Shown here piece after piece: positions 1 to 6,930 of a stretch of 13,809 nt of DNA; positions within the stretch are counted from its first letter, which is position 1, and each line of letters begins with the position of its first letter. The translations under genes were made by a program, and so were the position numbers. The notes under the pieces were generated by a model, which ran no database searches, was not told the DNA's origin, and saw only the letters and a list, made by a program, of their open reading frames with translations. Source of the DNA: CAZYWA01 sp964650975 [NCBI: uncultured bacterium] (GTDB lineage Bacteria; JADJOY01); contig CAZYWA010000181.1 in NCBI GenBank assembly GCA_964650975.1, positions 1 to 13,809 of the forward strand, read 5' to 3'.

Positions 1-1785
1 TCGGCGGGCTCGATCGCGAACGAGCGACACCCCGAGGAACAGCGGCCACCAGGCGGCGGGCGTCGTGACGCCCACCGGCTCGAGGTGGCCGCCGCCGGTG
101 TCGCGCTGGTCGAGATAGAGACCGCTTTCGCCGTCCCACATGCGCTCTTCGATGCCGGTGCGAAGCGACGCCGCCTGCTCGCGCCAGCGATTGGCGTCGG
201 CGGTCTCGCCGTCTCGATCGTCAAGCTCGGCGAGACCGGTCGCGAAGTCGAAGAGCCAGGAGTTGAGGTCGATGGCTTCGATGGGAGTCTCGGGAAGCTC
301 GCAGAGATTCGAAAGCTGCGGGCATCCGTAGCGCGGGGTTTCGTCCCAGCCGGTCTCGTTGCCGTTCAGGTACTCGAAGAGCCCGTTGCCGTTTCGATCG
401 CGCGTCGATTGCCACCAGCCGAACGCGCGTTCGAGCGGGCCGCGTACCTGGGTGGCCCACCCATCTCCGGCGCCCGAGCGGACCAGCTGGCGCAGCGCCC
501 ACACCTGCACCGGTGGCTGGCTGTTGCCGGGGGTGCCCGGCGTCTCGTAGGGCTCGAGGTCGTCGAGCAGCTGCTCGGGGATCCGCCCATCCTCGCGCTG
601 GCCCGCGACCAGTGTGTCGAGGTCGGCGCGCGCCAGCGCCAGATCCCACTCGCGATGCGCGATCGCGTGAAACGGCGTGTCCCACGCCCAGAAGAAATTG
701 AAGTGCGCTTTGCCGGGAACCGAGCACGGCTCCGTCATGCGTCCGCGCGGCGCGTACACGTTCATGCGCAGCGCGGTGGCCGCGAGCTGGTAGAGGTCGC
801 GATCGCGGGCCGCGTCCGAATGGAGCGGGGGAAGAGCCGCGAAGAACGAATTCCATTCGGCGTCGCGAGCGGCGGCGGCGTCGTCGAGAGAGCCGGTCGT
901 CGCGGAGGTCGCCCGATCGAGCTGCGCCCCGAGCGCGCCGCGGTCGTCGGACTCGGCGTAGACCAGACGGAGGGTGCGCGTCTCGGCCGGGCCGAGCGTC
1001 AGCGTCGGCAGAGCCGCGACCAGTCGCAGGGCCCCCGGATCCTGGAGGACGAGTGCGCCCGAGTCGCCGCGATAGCGACGGAACACCGTCGGGATCTGGG
1101 GGCCGAGGATCGCCCAGTTGCCGTGGAACTCGCGCTCGAGCTCCACCTCGCCCGGATCGGGGCCGCTCGATCGGCCCCAGGTGATCGACGGCAGCACCAC
1201 GCCGGTGATGCCCTCGTTGATGCCGTCGCCGTCCTCTTTCACGCGCAGCACCGGATGGACGACCAGTGGCTGAGCGCCGGTGTTGGTGAGCTCGGCGATC
1301 TCGACGAACGCGTCGAGGGCGGCGGTGGCGACCAGTCCTCGCGCGTGAAGCGCGCCTTGGTCGAATCGCTCGATCCAGCCCCACGGATGGAAGTCGAGGG
1401 AGCGAGCTTGCGTGGAGGAGGACTGGGCGGCGTCGTCCGTGAGCAAGTCGAGGTAGCTCTGGTCGGTGCCGCCGGCCCCCTGGGTCAACGCCAGGTAGTG
1501 GGCGACGTTCAGGAAGGCGGTGGCGGGAATTCGATCGGCTGGGCCGCTGCCCTCGGCCTCTACCGCCGCCTTCACTCCGAAGTGGCTGCCGTAGTCGGCG
1601 ACGGGAGAGCCGATCTCGAGGTTCTCGAGATACGTCGGGTGGCCGCTGAACGGCACCTCGCTCTGGCGCGCCGGATCGGGGTGAGGTCGCGATGCGCGCG
1701 CGGCGCCCGCGCCGAGGATCAGCACGGCCGCGACGGCGAGCGCGACGGACAGCGTGAGCCCGAAACGACGATCGGCGCGCCTCAC
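1..1785 (-). CDS. GH63/MGH1-like glycoside hydrolase, exported, 3' part beyond the window
   Basis: Reading the minus strand from a GTG at 1785 gives 595 codons without a stop to the left edge; the gene is partial. Residues 1-30 look like a signal peptide or membrane anchor: an RRADRR start, a hydrophobic Leu/Val/Ala run, then an A-R-A cleavage-like site. Residues about 50-300 are beta-rich, as in the N-terminal sandwich of the family. From about 340 the (alpha/alpha)6 signatures of clan GH-G appear: FFWAWDTPF (364-372) and GWDETPR (479-485). In GH63 enzymes the Asp of the second motif is the general acid (here D481). The catalytic base Glu normally lies roughly 190-230 residues later, so it should be off the window. 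The product probably cleaves an alpha-linked sugar outside the cytoplasm; the substrate is unknown. The gene follows the peroxiredoxin by 57 bp. The start rests on the signal peptide; no well-spaced Shine-Dalgarno is seen and the GTG sits in a hairpin loop. Confidence 0.82.
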   Translation of the reverse strand, partial: MRRADRRFGLTLSVALAVAAVLILGAGAARASRPHPDPARQSEVPFSGHPTYLENLEIGSPVADYGSHFGVKAAVEAEGSGPADRIPATAFLNVAHYLALTQGAGGTDQSYLDLLTDDAAQSSSTQARSLDFHPWGWIERFDQGALHARGLVATAALDAFVEIAELTNTGAQPLVVHPVLRVKEDGDGINEGITGVVLPSITWGRSSGPDPGEVELEREFHGNWAILGPQIPTVFRRYRGDSGALVLQDPGALRLVAALPTLTLGPAETRTLRLVYAESDDRGALGAQLDRATSATTGSLDDAAAARDAEWNSFFAALPPLHSDAARDRDLYQLAATALRMNVYAPRGRMTEPCSVPGKAHFNFFWAWDTPFHAIAHREWDLALARADLDTLVAGQREDGRIPEQLLDDLEPYETPGTPGNSQPPVQVWALRQLVRSGAGDGWATQVRGPLERAFGWWQSTRDRNGNGLFEYLNGNETGWDETPRYGCPQLSNLCELPETPIEAIDLNSWLFDFATGLAELDDRDGETADANRWREQAASLRTGIEERMWDGESGLYLDQRDTGGGHLEPVGVTTPAAWWPLFLGVSLVRDRARR

Positions 1786-1799
1786 GGCGCGCCGATCGT
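1768..1799 (-). promoter_or_regulatory. perfect 14-bp hairpin enclosing the GTG start codon
   Basis: The two 14-nt arms (1768-1781 and 1786-1799) are exact reverse complements around a 4-nt loop. In the glycosidase mRNA the loop is GUGA, which contains the GUG start codon and fits the stable GNRA tetraloop pattern. As drawn, the structure would hide the start region from ribosomes. It may be a translational control element, part of a termination structure, or a sign that the real start is downstream. The role is inferred; the symmetry is seen directly. Confidence 0.6.
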
Positions 1800-1814
1800 A
1801 CCTCAGGTTTCCTG

Positions 1815-1837
1815 CGGGGGGCTTTTCAAGCCCCCCG
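1815..1837 (-). terminator. GC-rich hairpin just after the peroxiredoxin stop
   Basis: A 10-bp perfect stem (1815-1824 with 1828-1837) and a 3-nt loop begin 5 nt past the peroxiredoxin stop. The stem has six consecutive G-C pairs plus a C-G closing pair. No U-tract follows, so it is not a textbook intrinsic terminator. It could still cause partial termination or protect the 3' end of the peroxiredoxin message. Confidence 0.5.
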
Positions 1838-1842
1838 GGAGA

Positions 1843-2328
1843 TCAGAGCTTCGCCAGCACGCTCTCGGCGCTCGACACGTTGAGGCCGGGGCCCGGCTCG
1901 ACCAGCAGCTCCTTCACCACGCCGTCCTGCACGATCATCGCGTAACGCTGCGAGCGCAGGCCCATCCCGAAGCCGCTGCCGTCGAACACCAGGCCCACCG
2001 CCTTGGTGAAGTCGGCGTTGCCGTCGGCCAGCATGCGCACCTTGCCCTTGGCGTTGTTGGCGGTGCCCCAGGCGCCCATCACGAACGCGTCGTTGACCGA
2101 CAGGCACACGATCTCGTCGACGCCCTTCTTCTTGATCTCGTCCGCTTTCTCGAGGAATCCCGGCAGGTGCTTCGCGGAGCAGGTCGGGGTGAAGGCGCCC
2201 GGCAGCGCGAACATCACCACCTTCTTTCCGCCGAACACGTCACCGACGGTGACGTCCTTGGGGCCGCTCTCCCCCATCTCCTTGAGCTTGAGGTCCGCGG
2301 GGAGTTTTTCTCCGGCTTGAATCGCCAT
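1843..2328 (-). CDS. Prx5-type atypical peroxiredoxin
   Basis: The 161-residue product is a full-length peroxiredoxin of the Prx5 subfamily, which reduces hydrogen peroxide and alkyl hydroperoxides in the cytoplasm with thiol donors such as glutaredoxin, glutathione or thioredoxin. The active-site motif PGAFTPTCS places the peroxidatic cysteine at C50. The conserved arginine that polarises it matches R128 in GLRSQRY. A second cysteine is at C75, a position common in single-cysteine bacterial Prx5 proteins, so a resolving role is uncertain. No N-terminal signal or fused glutaredoxin domain is present. The ATG at 2328 has an AAAGG/AGGT-type purine stretch upstream. The gene lies 78 bp after the SRPBCC gene and is followed by a strong hairpin. 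Confidence 0.95.
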   Translation of the reverse strand: MAIQAGEKLPADLKLKEMGESGPKDVTVGDVFGGKKVVMFALPGAFTPTCSAKHLPGFLEKADEIKKKGVDEIVCLSVNDAFVMGAWGTANNAKGKVRMLADGNADFTKAVGLVFDGSGFGMGLRSQRYAMIVQDGVVKELLVEPGPGLNVSSAESVLAKL

Positions 2329-2406
2329 GGGTATCTACCTTTCGTGTGTTGAGATGAGATCGGATCGCGCGCGAAACCCTGCAGCCTACCATCCGTCCTC
2401 GCCGCA

Positions 2407-2853
2407 TCAACCCGGGATCTCGGGCTCGACGAGCTGGGTGAGCAGCGTCAGCGACTCCTGCCAGCCCAGGTAGCACATCTCGACCGGGATCGCGCTGGGG
2501 ATGCCTTCCTGCACGACGTGGAGCTCCGTTCCGCACGAGACCTTGGTGAGGGTCACCGTGACCTGCATGGTGCCGGGCAGGTTCGGATCGTCGAAGACGT
2601 CGGTGTGACGGATGCGCTCGTTCCGCACCAGCTCCAGATACTCGCCGCCGAACGAGTGGCTGTGGCCCGTGCCCAGGTTGGTGAGCGACATCTTGTAGGT
2701 CCCGCCGACCTCGGCCTTCAGGTGATGGACCTTGCCGGTGAAGCCGTGCGGCGGGAGCCACTTCACCATCGCGTCGGGATCGAGGAATGCGCGGTAGATG
2801 CGCTCCGCGGGAGCGCGCAGCACGCGATGAAGACGCACGGTGTTGGTCGACAT
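2407..2853 (-). CDS. SRPBCC / AHSA1-like (activator of Hsp90 ATPase homologue) domain protein
   Basis: The 148-residue product is a single SRPBCC-fold domain of the AHSA1 type, a helix-grip fold with a deep hydrophobic ligand pocket. It begins with the usual beta strand and RAPAERIYRAF helix, followed by the typical DPDAMVKWLPPHGFTGKV region and, near the end, a GWQESLTLL C-terminal helix. Bacterial members bind small hydrophobic ligands or act in stress responses; the actual ligand cannot be read from sequence. The ATG at 2853 is chosen because GGAG lies 6 nt upstream and the domain begins immediately; the longer open frame upstream is antisense-like and arginine-rich. It lies 41 bp after the aldo/keto reductase and probably shares its transcript. 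Confidence 0.9.
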   Translation of the reverse strand: MSTNTVRLHRVLRAPAERIYRAFLDPDAMVKWLPPHGFTGKVHHLKAEVGGTYKMSLTNLGTGHSHSFGGEYLELVRNERIRHTDVFDDPNLPGTMQVTVTLTKVSCGTELHVVQEGIPSAIPVEMCYLGWQESLTLLTQLVEPEIPG

Positions 2854-2894
2854 GGGTTTCTCCGGTTCGAAGTCGCGATCGCGGAGCCTGGTGG

Positions 2895-3734
2895 CTAGAT
2901 CGTCCCCAGCGGCTGATTCGCTTCGGGCCGTGGAAAGGCGCGATCGAGCGCGGCGAGGTCGTCGGCCTCGAGCGACCAGCCGAGCGCGCCGGCGTTCTCG
3001 CGGACATGGGCTTCGGTCTCGGCTTTCGGGATCGAGAAGGTTGCTCGGTGGCGGGTGAGAAGGTTGAGTGCCACCTGGCGCGCGGTCTTGCCGTGCTTCT
3101 TCGCGATCGCCTCCAGCGCTCCGCGAGAGCGCTTTCCGCCGGGCGGGAAGTCTCCGCTGCCGAACGGCGAGTAACCGACCACGGCGACGCGTGCCTTCTC
3201 GCACGCGGGGATGAGCTCGTGCTCGATGCCACGCTCGCCGAGGTGATAGAGCACCTGGTTGCAGACGATGGGGTGTCGCGACGCGAGGCGTCTCGCTTCC
3301 TCGAGCTCCCCCGGCTCGAAGTTCGAGACGCCGATGAAGCGGGTCTTGCCCGCGTCGACCAGCGCTTCGAGGGCGCCGATCGTTTCCGCGAGCGGATGAT
3401 CGTCGCTCGGCCAGTGCAGCAGGTAGACGTCGAGGTGATCGGTGCCGAGGCGTTTCAGGCTTTGCTCGCATGCCCGCGCCACACCGGCCTTCGAGCCGTT
3501 CTTGGGCAGCACCTTCGACACCACGAAGAGCTGCTCGCGATGGTCGCGCAGCACCGGCGCCAGGATCGACTCGGCTCCGGTGTAGAGCTCCGCGGTGTCG
3601 ATGTGCGTGAGGCCGAGCTCGATGCCCACGCGGATCGCGCGCTCCGCGCTTCGTCCGTCGCGGAGCTTCCAGGTGCCCTGGCCGAGCACCGGCACCTCGA
3701 CGCCGGTGGGGCCGAACGCTCGTGTCGGGATCAT
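2895..3734 (-). CDS. aldo/keto reductase (NADPH-dependent)
   Basis: The 279-residue product is an aldo/keto reductase, a cytoplasmic (beta/alpha)8 barrel that reduces aldehydes and ketones, normally with NADPH. The catalytic tetrad is intact: D46 and Y51 in HIDTAELY, K74 in VVSKV, and H107 in YLLHWP. The C-terminal SIPKAETEAHVRENAGA stretch is the usual cofactor-phosphate segment. Its length and motifs resemble bacterial enzymes of the 2,5-diketogluconate reductase/YvgN type. The ATG at 3734 is preferred over an earlier one at 3764: GGAGAGG precedes it, it starts the conserved fold directly, and it leaves 4 bp after the transporter stop, which suggests translational coupling. The substrate is unknown; with the neighbouring peroxiredoxin, removal of reactive carbonyls is a reasonable inference. 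Confidence 0.93.
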   Translation of the reverse strand: MIPTRAFGPTGVEVPVLGQGTWKLRDGRSAERAIRVGIELGLTHIDTAELYTGAESILAPVLRDHREQLFVVSKVLPKNGSKAGVARACEQSLKRLGTDHLDVYLLHWPSDDHPLAETIGALEALVDAGKTRFIGVSNFEPGELEEARRLASRHPIVCNQVLYHLGERGIEHELIPACEKARVAVVGYSPFGSGDFPPGGKRSRGALEAIAKKHGKTARQVALNLLTRHRATFSIPKAETEAHVRENAGALGWSLEADDLAALDRAFPRPEANQPLGTI

Positions 3735-3738
3735 CGCT

Positions 3739-4695
3739 TCATCCTCTCCGGCCCCACGCCACACCCATCAGGATCATCGCGGCGCCGGCCATCGCCCGCC
3801 ATTCCAGGCGCTCGCCGAAGAACCCGAGGCCCAGGACCATGGAGAGTAACGGAACCAGGTATTGATAGAGCATCGTGCGCGCCGGGCCGATCCTGGCGAG
3901 GCCGACGGTCCACACGACCCAGCCGTAGAGGGCACCCAGGTAGGCGATGTAGAGCAGCCCTCCCCAGCCGAGCAGCGACTGGTGGGCGAAGGCACCCGAG
4001 GCCACGTCGCGGAAGAGCGGCGCGCCGCCCAGCACCAGCGTCCACGCGAGCCCGAAGGTCATGGTGAGGGCGGTCACCTCGAGCGCGTTCCTGGTCGCGA
4101 GCACCGCGGTGCTGCCGCTCGCGTAAACGCCCCAGCCGGTGGCGCTCAAGAGGATCAAGAGATCGCCGAAGAGCGCCGGGTCGGCGTCGCTGCGCGCGCC
4201 GGTCATGGCCATCGCGGAGCGCGACACCACCAGCGCCACGCCGCCGAACGCGATCGCCATGCTGGACCACACCCGCGGGTTGGGCCGCTCGTTGCCCCAC
4301 AGGGGGGCCAGCAACCCGGCGATCGCCGGGCTGGTCGCGAACAGCAGCGCACCGTGGATGGTGCTGGTGTGCTGCATTCCCCAAATGAAGAAGAACTGGT
4401 TGACCGGGATGGCCGCGAACGAGAGCAGCGCGTAGAGCGCGACCTCGCGCCGCGTGAGCGTCAGTATCTGCCGCACGCTGCGACGGTCGAGCCGGGCGGC
4501 GAGTGGGAGCAGCGCCGGCACCACCAGCATCATGCGGAGCAGGATCAGACTGCGCGGATCGAGCCGTCCGCCGCTCGTCAGCCGGCCGGCGGCCTGCGCG
4601 GCCTTGAAGTTGAGCGCCCACGTGGCGACCACCGTGAGCAGCCACAGGTCGATCGCGCCGACGGCGGGCGGCGGTTTGGCGGAGGGAGAGGACAT
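3739..4695 (-). CDS. EamA/DMT-family inner-membrane transporter
   Basis: The 318-residue product has about ten hydrophobic segments in two EamA repeats, the layout of the drug/metabolite transporter superfamily (RhaT/YdcZ/EamA relatives). The first repeat contains TWALNFKAAQA and the PVNQFFFIWGMQHTS segment. The second contains GWGVYASGS, the LARIGPARTMLYQYLVP motif and a final FFGERLEWR loop before the last helix, all typical of EamA proteins. Members export amino acids, metabolites or drugs, or take up nucleosides and sugars; the substrate is not predictable here. It is first in the leftward run and ends 4 bp before the aldo/keto reductase. No good Shine-Dalgarno precedes the ATG at 4695. 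Nothing is truncated. Confidence 0.92.
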   Translation of the reverse strand: MSSPSAKPPPAVGAIDLWLLTVVATWALNFKAAQAAGRLTSGGRLDPRSLILLRMMLVVPALLPLAARLDRRSVRQILTLTRREVALYALLSFAAIPVNQFFFIWGMQHTSTIHGALLFATSPAIAGLLAPLWGNERPNPRVWSSMAIAFGGVALVVSRSAMAMTGARSDADPALFGDLLILLSATGWGVYASGSTAVLATRNALEVTALTMTFGLAWTLVLGGAPLFRDVASGAFAHQSLLGWGGLLYIAYLGALYGWVVWTVGLARIGPARTMLYQYLVPLLSMVLGLGFFGERLEWRAMAGAAMILMGVAWGRRG

Positions 4696-4802
4696 GGCGC
4701 GTGCCCGATCGGGAGGTGAAAGGGCGGGAGCCTAGCCCCAAACGGCGAGAGCTGGCGGCGTGAGGGGAGCGAGATCGATCGCCGCGCGCCGGGGACCGTC
4801 GC

Positions 4803-4825
4803 GCTCCAGAGGGAGCGGCTGGAGC
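4803..4825 (-). terminator. hairpin downstream of the PF10118 gene
   Basis: Perfect 7-bp arms (4803-4809 and 4819-4825) flank a 9-nt loop, 23 nt past the stop at 4849 in the 153-bp gap before the transporter. There is no U-tract on the minus strand. It is a possible 3'-end structure for the PF10118 message; the rest of the gap shows nothing recognisable. Confidence 0.3.
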
Positions 4826-4848
4826 CCGGCGGTCTCCGACGGGCAGGG

Positions 4849-5781
4849 TCAGGTCGCGGGATGCAGCGCGGCTTCGAAGAAGCCCGGCGATGGCGACCTC
4901 GGTGCTTCGATGCCGTGGCCGCGCGCCGCGTTCCTGTCCGAGCCGGCGAAGTAACCACTCCAGCGTGTCACCAGCGACGTGGTGTCGCGATGCGCCGGGT
5001 GGAATCCGGGGCGGAAGTAGTCGAGATACGCGGGAATCACCCGCCGGAAGAGTCCGCCTTTGCCGGCGAGATACCGGATCGTCGAGCGCCACCCACGCCG
5101 GTCGAAGAGCAAGCCGCGCGCACGCAAGAGCCGCACGAACACGTTCACGATCTCGCCCACGAAGAACACCGTGGTGAGCCCCATGATCGCGATCCGCAGC
5201 GCATACGAACCGCTCACCTGCTGGTAGACGTCGTACGCCACGGTCTTGTGCTCGCTCTCCTCGAGCGCGTGCCAGAGCCAGAGCGAGCGCATGCTCGGAT
5301 GGATCGCGGCCTGGTGCTCGGGAAGCTCGAGAAGCTGCTCCGCAAGGATCGCGGTGTAGTGCTCGAGCGCGCAGGTCACCGCGAGCTGCGCCTTGGGCAG
5401 CAGCAGGTTCCGGCCGCACCACAGCAGCACGCGCAGCTCTTTCTCGAGCCGCACCACCAGCTCGTCGCCTTGCGCGCGCAGCATCGCGTTGAACGCGCGG
5501 TGCTCGGCGCCGTGCATCGCTTCCTGGCCGATGAACGCATTGACGGCCTTCCTGAGCTCGGGATCGCCGATGCGCGAGCCGTAGCGTCGCACCGAATCGA
5601 CGAAGAAGCGTTCTCCCTCCGGGAAGAGCAGCGAGAGGCCGTTCCAGAAGGCCGAGAGATGCGCGTCGTTCGCGTACCAGTCGCGCGGCACCTGGGAGGC
5701 GTCGAACTCGAGATCGAGACGCCGCACCACCGGGATGGCGCGGGCGGAGGTGAGTGGTTGGGTGAGCGGTGTCGTGGTCAT
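4849..5781 (-). CDS. PF10118 predicted metal-dependent hydrolase (ferritin-like helical protein)
   Basis: The 310-residue product matches the PF10118/COG3687 family, annotated as predicted metal-dependent hydrolases but with a helical, ferritin-like ligand pattern. Candidate ligands are QEAMHGAEH (E87, H90, H94), EHYTAIL (E140, H141) and HALEESEHK (H171, E174, E175, E177, H178). A hydrophobic stretch at about 193-217 may be membrane-associated. The reaction is unproven in this family. The ATG at 5781 is chosen because GGAGG lies 8 nt upstream; a start at 5883 would add 34 residues rich in polar, unrelated sequence and run through the promoter region. The gene is divergent from an AraC-family regulator, a frequent arrangement for this family, so control by that regulator is inferred. 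Confidence 0.88.
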   Translation of the reverse strand: MTTTPLTQPLTSARAIPVVRRLDLEFDASQVPRDWYANDAHLSAFWNGLSLLFPEGERFFVDSVRRYGSRIGDPELRKAVNAFIGQEAMHGAEHRAFNAMLRAQGDELVVRLEKELRVLLWCGRNLLLPKAQLAVTCALEHYTAILAEQLLELPEHQAAIHPSMRSLWLWHALEESEHKTVAYDVYQQVSGSYALRIAIMGLTTVFFVGEIVNVFVRLLRARGLLFDRRGWRSTIRYLAGKGGLFRRVIPAYLDYFRPGFHPAHRDTTSLVTRWSGYFAGSDRNAARGHGIEAPRSPSPGFFEAALHPAT

Positions 5782-5789
5782 GGCGAGAT

Positions 5790-5794
5790 CCTCC
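5790..5794 (-). promoter_or_regulatory. ribosome binding site fixing the PF10118 start
   Basis: GGAGG on the minus strand ends 8 nt before the ATG at 5781. It is one of the stronger sites in the window and argues against the upstream start at 5883. Confidence 0.75.
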
Positions 5795-5845
5795 GGGATC
5801 GTCGTCGAGCACGCACAGCGTGACGCGAGCCAGGGGGCGCCGGGC

Positions 5846-5873
5846 AGGTTAGGTTGTGCCGTCTTCTTGTCAT
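5846..5873 (-). promoter_or_regulatory. candidate sigma-70-type promoter for the PF10118 gene
   Basis: On the minus strand, ATGACA (5868-5873, five of six matches to the -35 consensus) and TAACCT (5846-5851, three of six to the -10) are separated by 16 bp. Transcription would begin near 5839, giving a leader of about 58 nt. It lies in the 116-bp divergent region (5782-5897), the only place for the promoters of both genes and an AraC binding site. No clear operator repeat stands out. The -10 match is weak. Confidence 0.35.
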
Positions 5874-5897
5874 TTCGGGCCAAGCGGCCGTCCGCTC

Positions 5898-6920
5898 ATG
5901 CGACGCAAGATTCCTGCACGCGCACCGCAGGACGTGGATCTGCCGGGGAACTACGTCCTCGAGCTGGTCGAGCTGGCCGGCGAGTGGGGAGTGAAGTCGA
6001 CCGAGCTGTTGCGCGGGCTCGGCGTCTCGGCGCGGATGCTCGCCGACCCCAGCACCCGGCTGCCGCTCGCGACCGTCGCCGAGATCGAGCGCCGCGCGCT
6101 GCTGCTCACCGGCGAGCCCGGCCTCGCGTTCTCGATGGGCATGAAGATGCGCATCTCGATGCACGGCTTCCTGGGTTTCGCGGCGATGACCGCGGCCAAC
6201 GTGCGCGAGGCGCTGGCGCTCGCGGAGCGCTTCAGCCGCACCCGCACCACGGTGCTGTCGCTGCGCAGCTACCGGGAGGGAAACAGCGCCTGCCTCGCGA
6301 TCGAGGACTGCTTGCTGCGCGGCGAGGCGCTCGAGTTCCTGGTGATCACGCTCTTCATCGGCATCTGGCAGATCGGCAACGCGATCACCGGGCGAGCGCT
6401 CACCGGCTCGGTGGACCTCACGTTCCCGGAACCGCCGCATTTCCGACGGTTCAAGCATCTCGTGCCGGGCGGCCTGCGGTTCTCGCAACCGTCGAATCGT
6501 CTGGTGTTCGACGCGTGGGCTCTCGACCTGCCGCTGGTGACGGCGGATCCGGCGGCGACCCGCCTGGCGCGCGAGCAGTGCGAGCGCGAGCTGGCGGCGC
6601 TCGGCGACACCGGCCGGTTCGTGGCGCGGGTGCGCGCGATCGCGGCCAGCGACGGCGAGCGGGTGCTGCCGCTCGACGAGACCGCGCGGGCTCTCAACCT
6701 CTCGGCGCGAACGCTGAAGCGCAGGCTCGCGGAGCACGGCACCACGTACCGCGCGGTGATCGACGAGCTCAGGCTCGAGCGCGCCCAGCGGCTGCTCGCC
6801 GACCGGACGCTCTCGATGGAGCGGATCGCGGACCGGCTCGGATATTCGGATGTTGCGAATTTCACGCGTGCATTCAAGCGCTGGACGGGCAAGACCCCGG
6901 CGGCGTCGCGGAAGCCGTGA
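5898..6920 (+). CDS. AraC-family transcriptional regulator (OruR-like architecture)
   Basis: The 340-residue product is a cytoplasmic DNA-binding regulator. The N-terminal about 200 residues resemble the arabinose-binding-like domain (PF12625) of OruR/ArgR-type AraC proteins, with the characteristic GFLGFAAMTAANVREALALAERF segment. The last about 90 residues hold the two helix-turn-helix motifs of AraC: LPLDETARALNLSARTLKRRL and LSMERIADRLGYSDVANFTRAFKRWTGKTP (given here as the approximate extents of the two motifs). The effector is unknown; relatives sense small hydrophobic or amino-acid-like molecules. The ATG at 5898 lacks a clear Shine-Dalgarno; a GTG at 5856 has AGG 7 nt upstream and would add 14 residues, so the start is open. 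The gene is divergent from the PF10118 gene, which is its likely target, and converges on the lipoprotein gene. Confidence 0.93.
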   Translation: MRRKIPARAPQDVDLPGNYVLELVELAGEWGVKSTELLRGLGVSARMLADPSTRLPLATVAEIERRALLLTGEPGLAFSMGMKMRISMHGFLGFAAMTAANVREALALAERFSRTRTTVLSLRSYREGNSACLAIEDCLLRGEALEFLVITLFIGIWQIGNAITGRALTGSVDLTFPEPPHFRRFKHLVPGGLRFSQPSNRLVFDAWALDLPLVTADPAATRLAREQCERELAALGDTGRFVARVRAIAASDGERVLPLDETARALNLSARTLKRRLAEHGTTYRAVIDELRLERAQRLLADRTLSMERIADRLGYSDVANFTRAFKRWTGKTPAASRKP

Positions 6921-6930
6921 AGGAGGCGGG

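Noticed and set aside
85-2352. 755-codon plus-strand open frame
   Set aside because: It lies opposite the glycosidase and peroxiredoxin genes, which have clear family motifs, and its translation is a low-complexity Arg/Gly/Ala/Val mix typical of antisense frames in GC-rich DNA.
2854-3471. N-terminal extension of the SRPBCC gene
   Set aside because: The extra 206 codons overlap the aldo/keto reductase out of frame and are compositionally a shadow; the internal ATG at 2853 has a good ribosome binding site.
3731-5812. 693-codon minus-strand open frame
   Set aside because: It overlaps the transporter and PF10118 genes in another frame and is Arg-rich without motifs.
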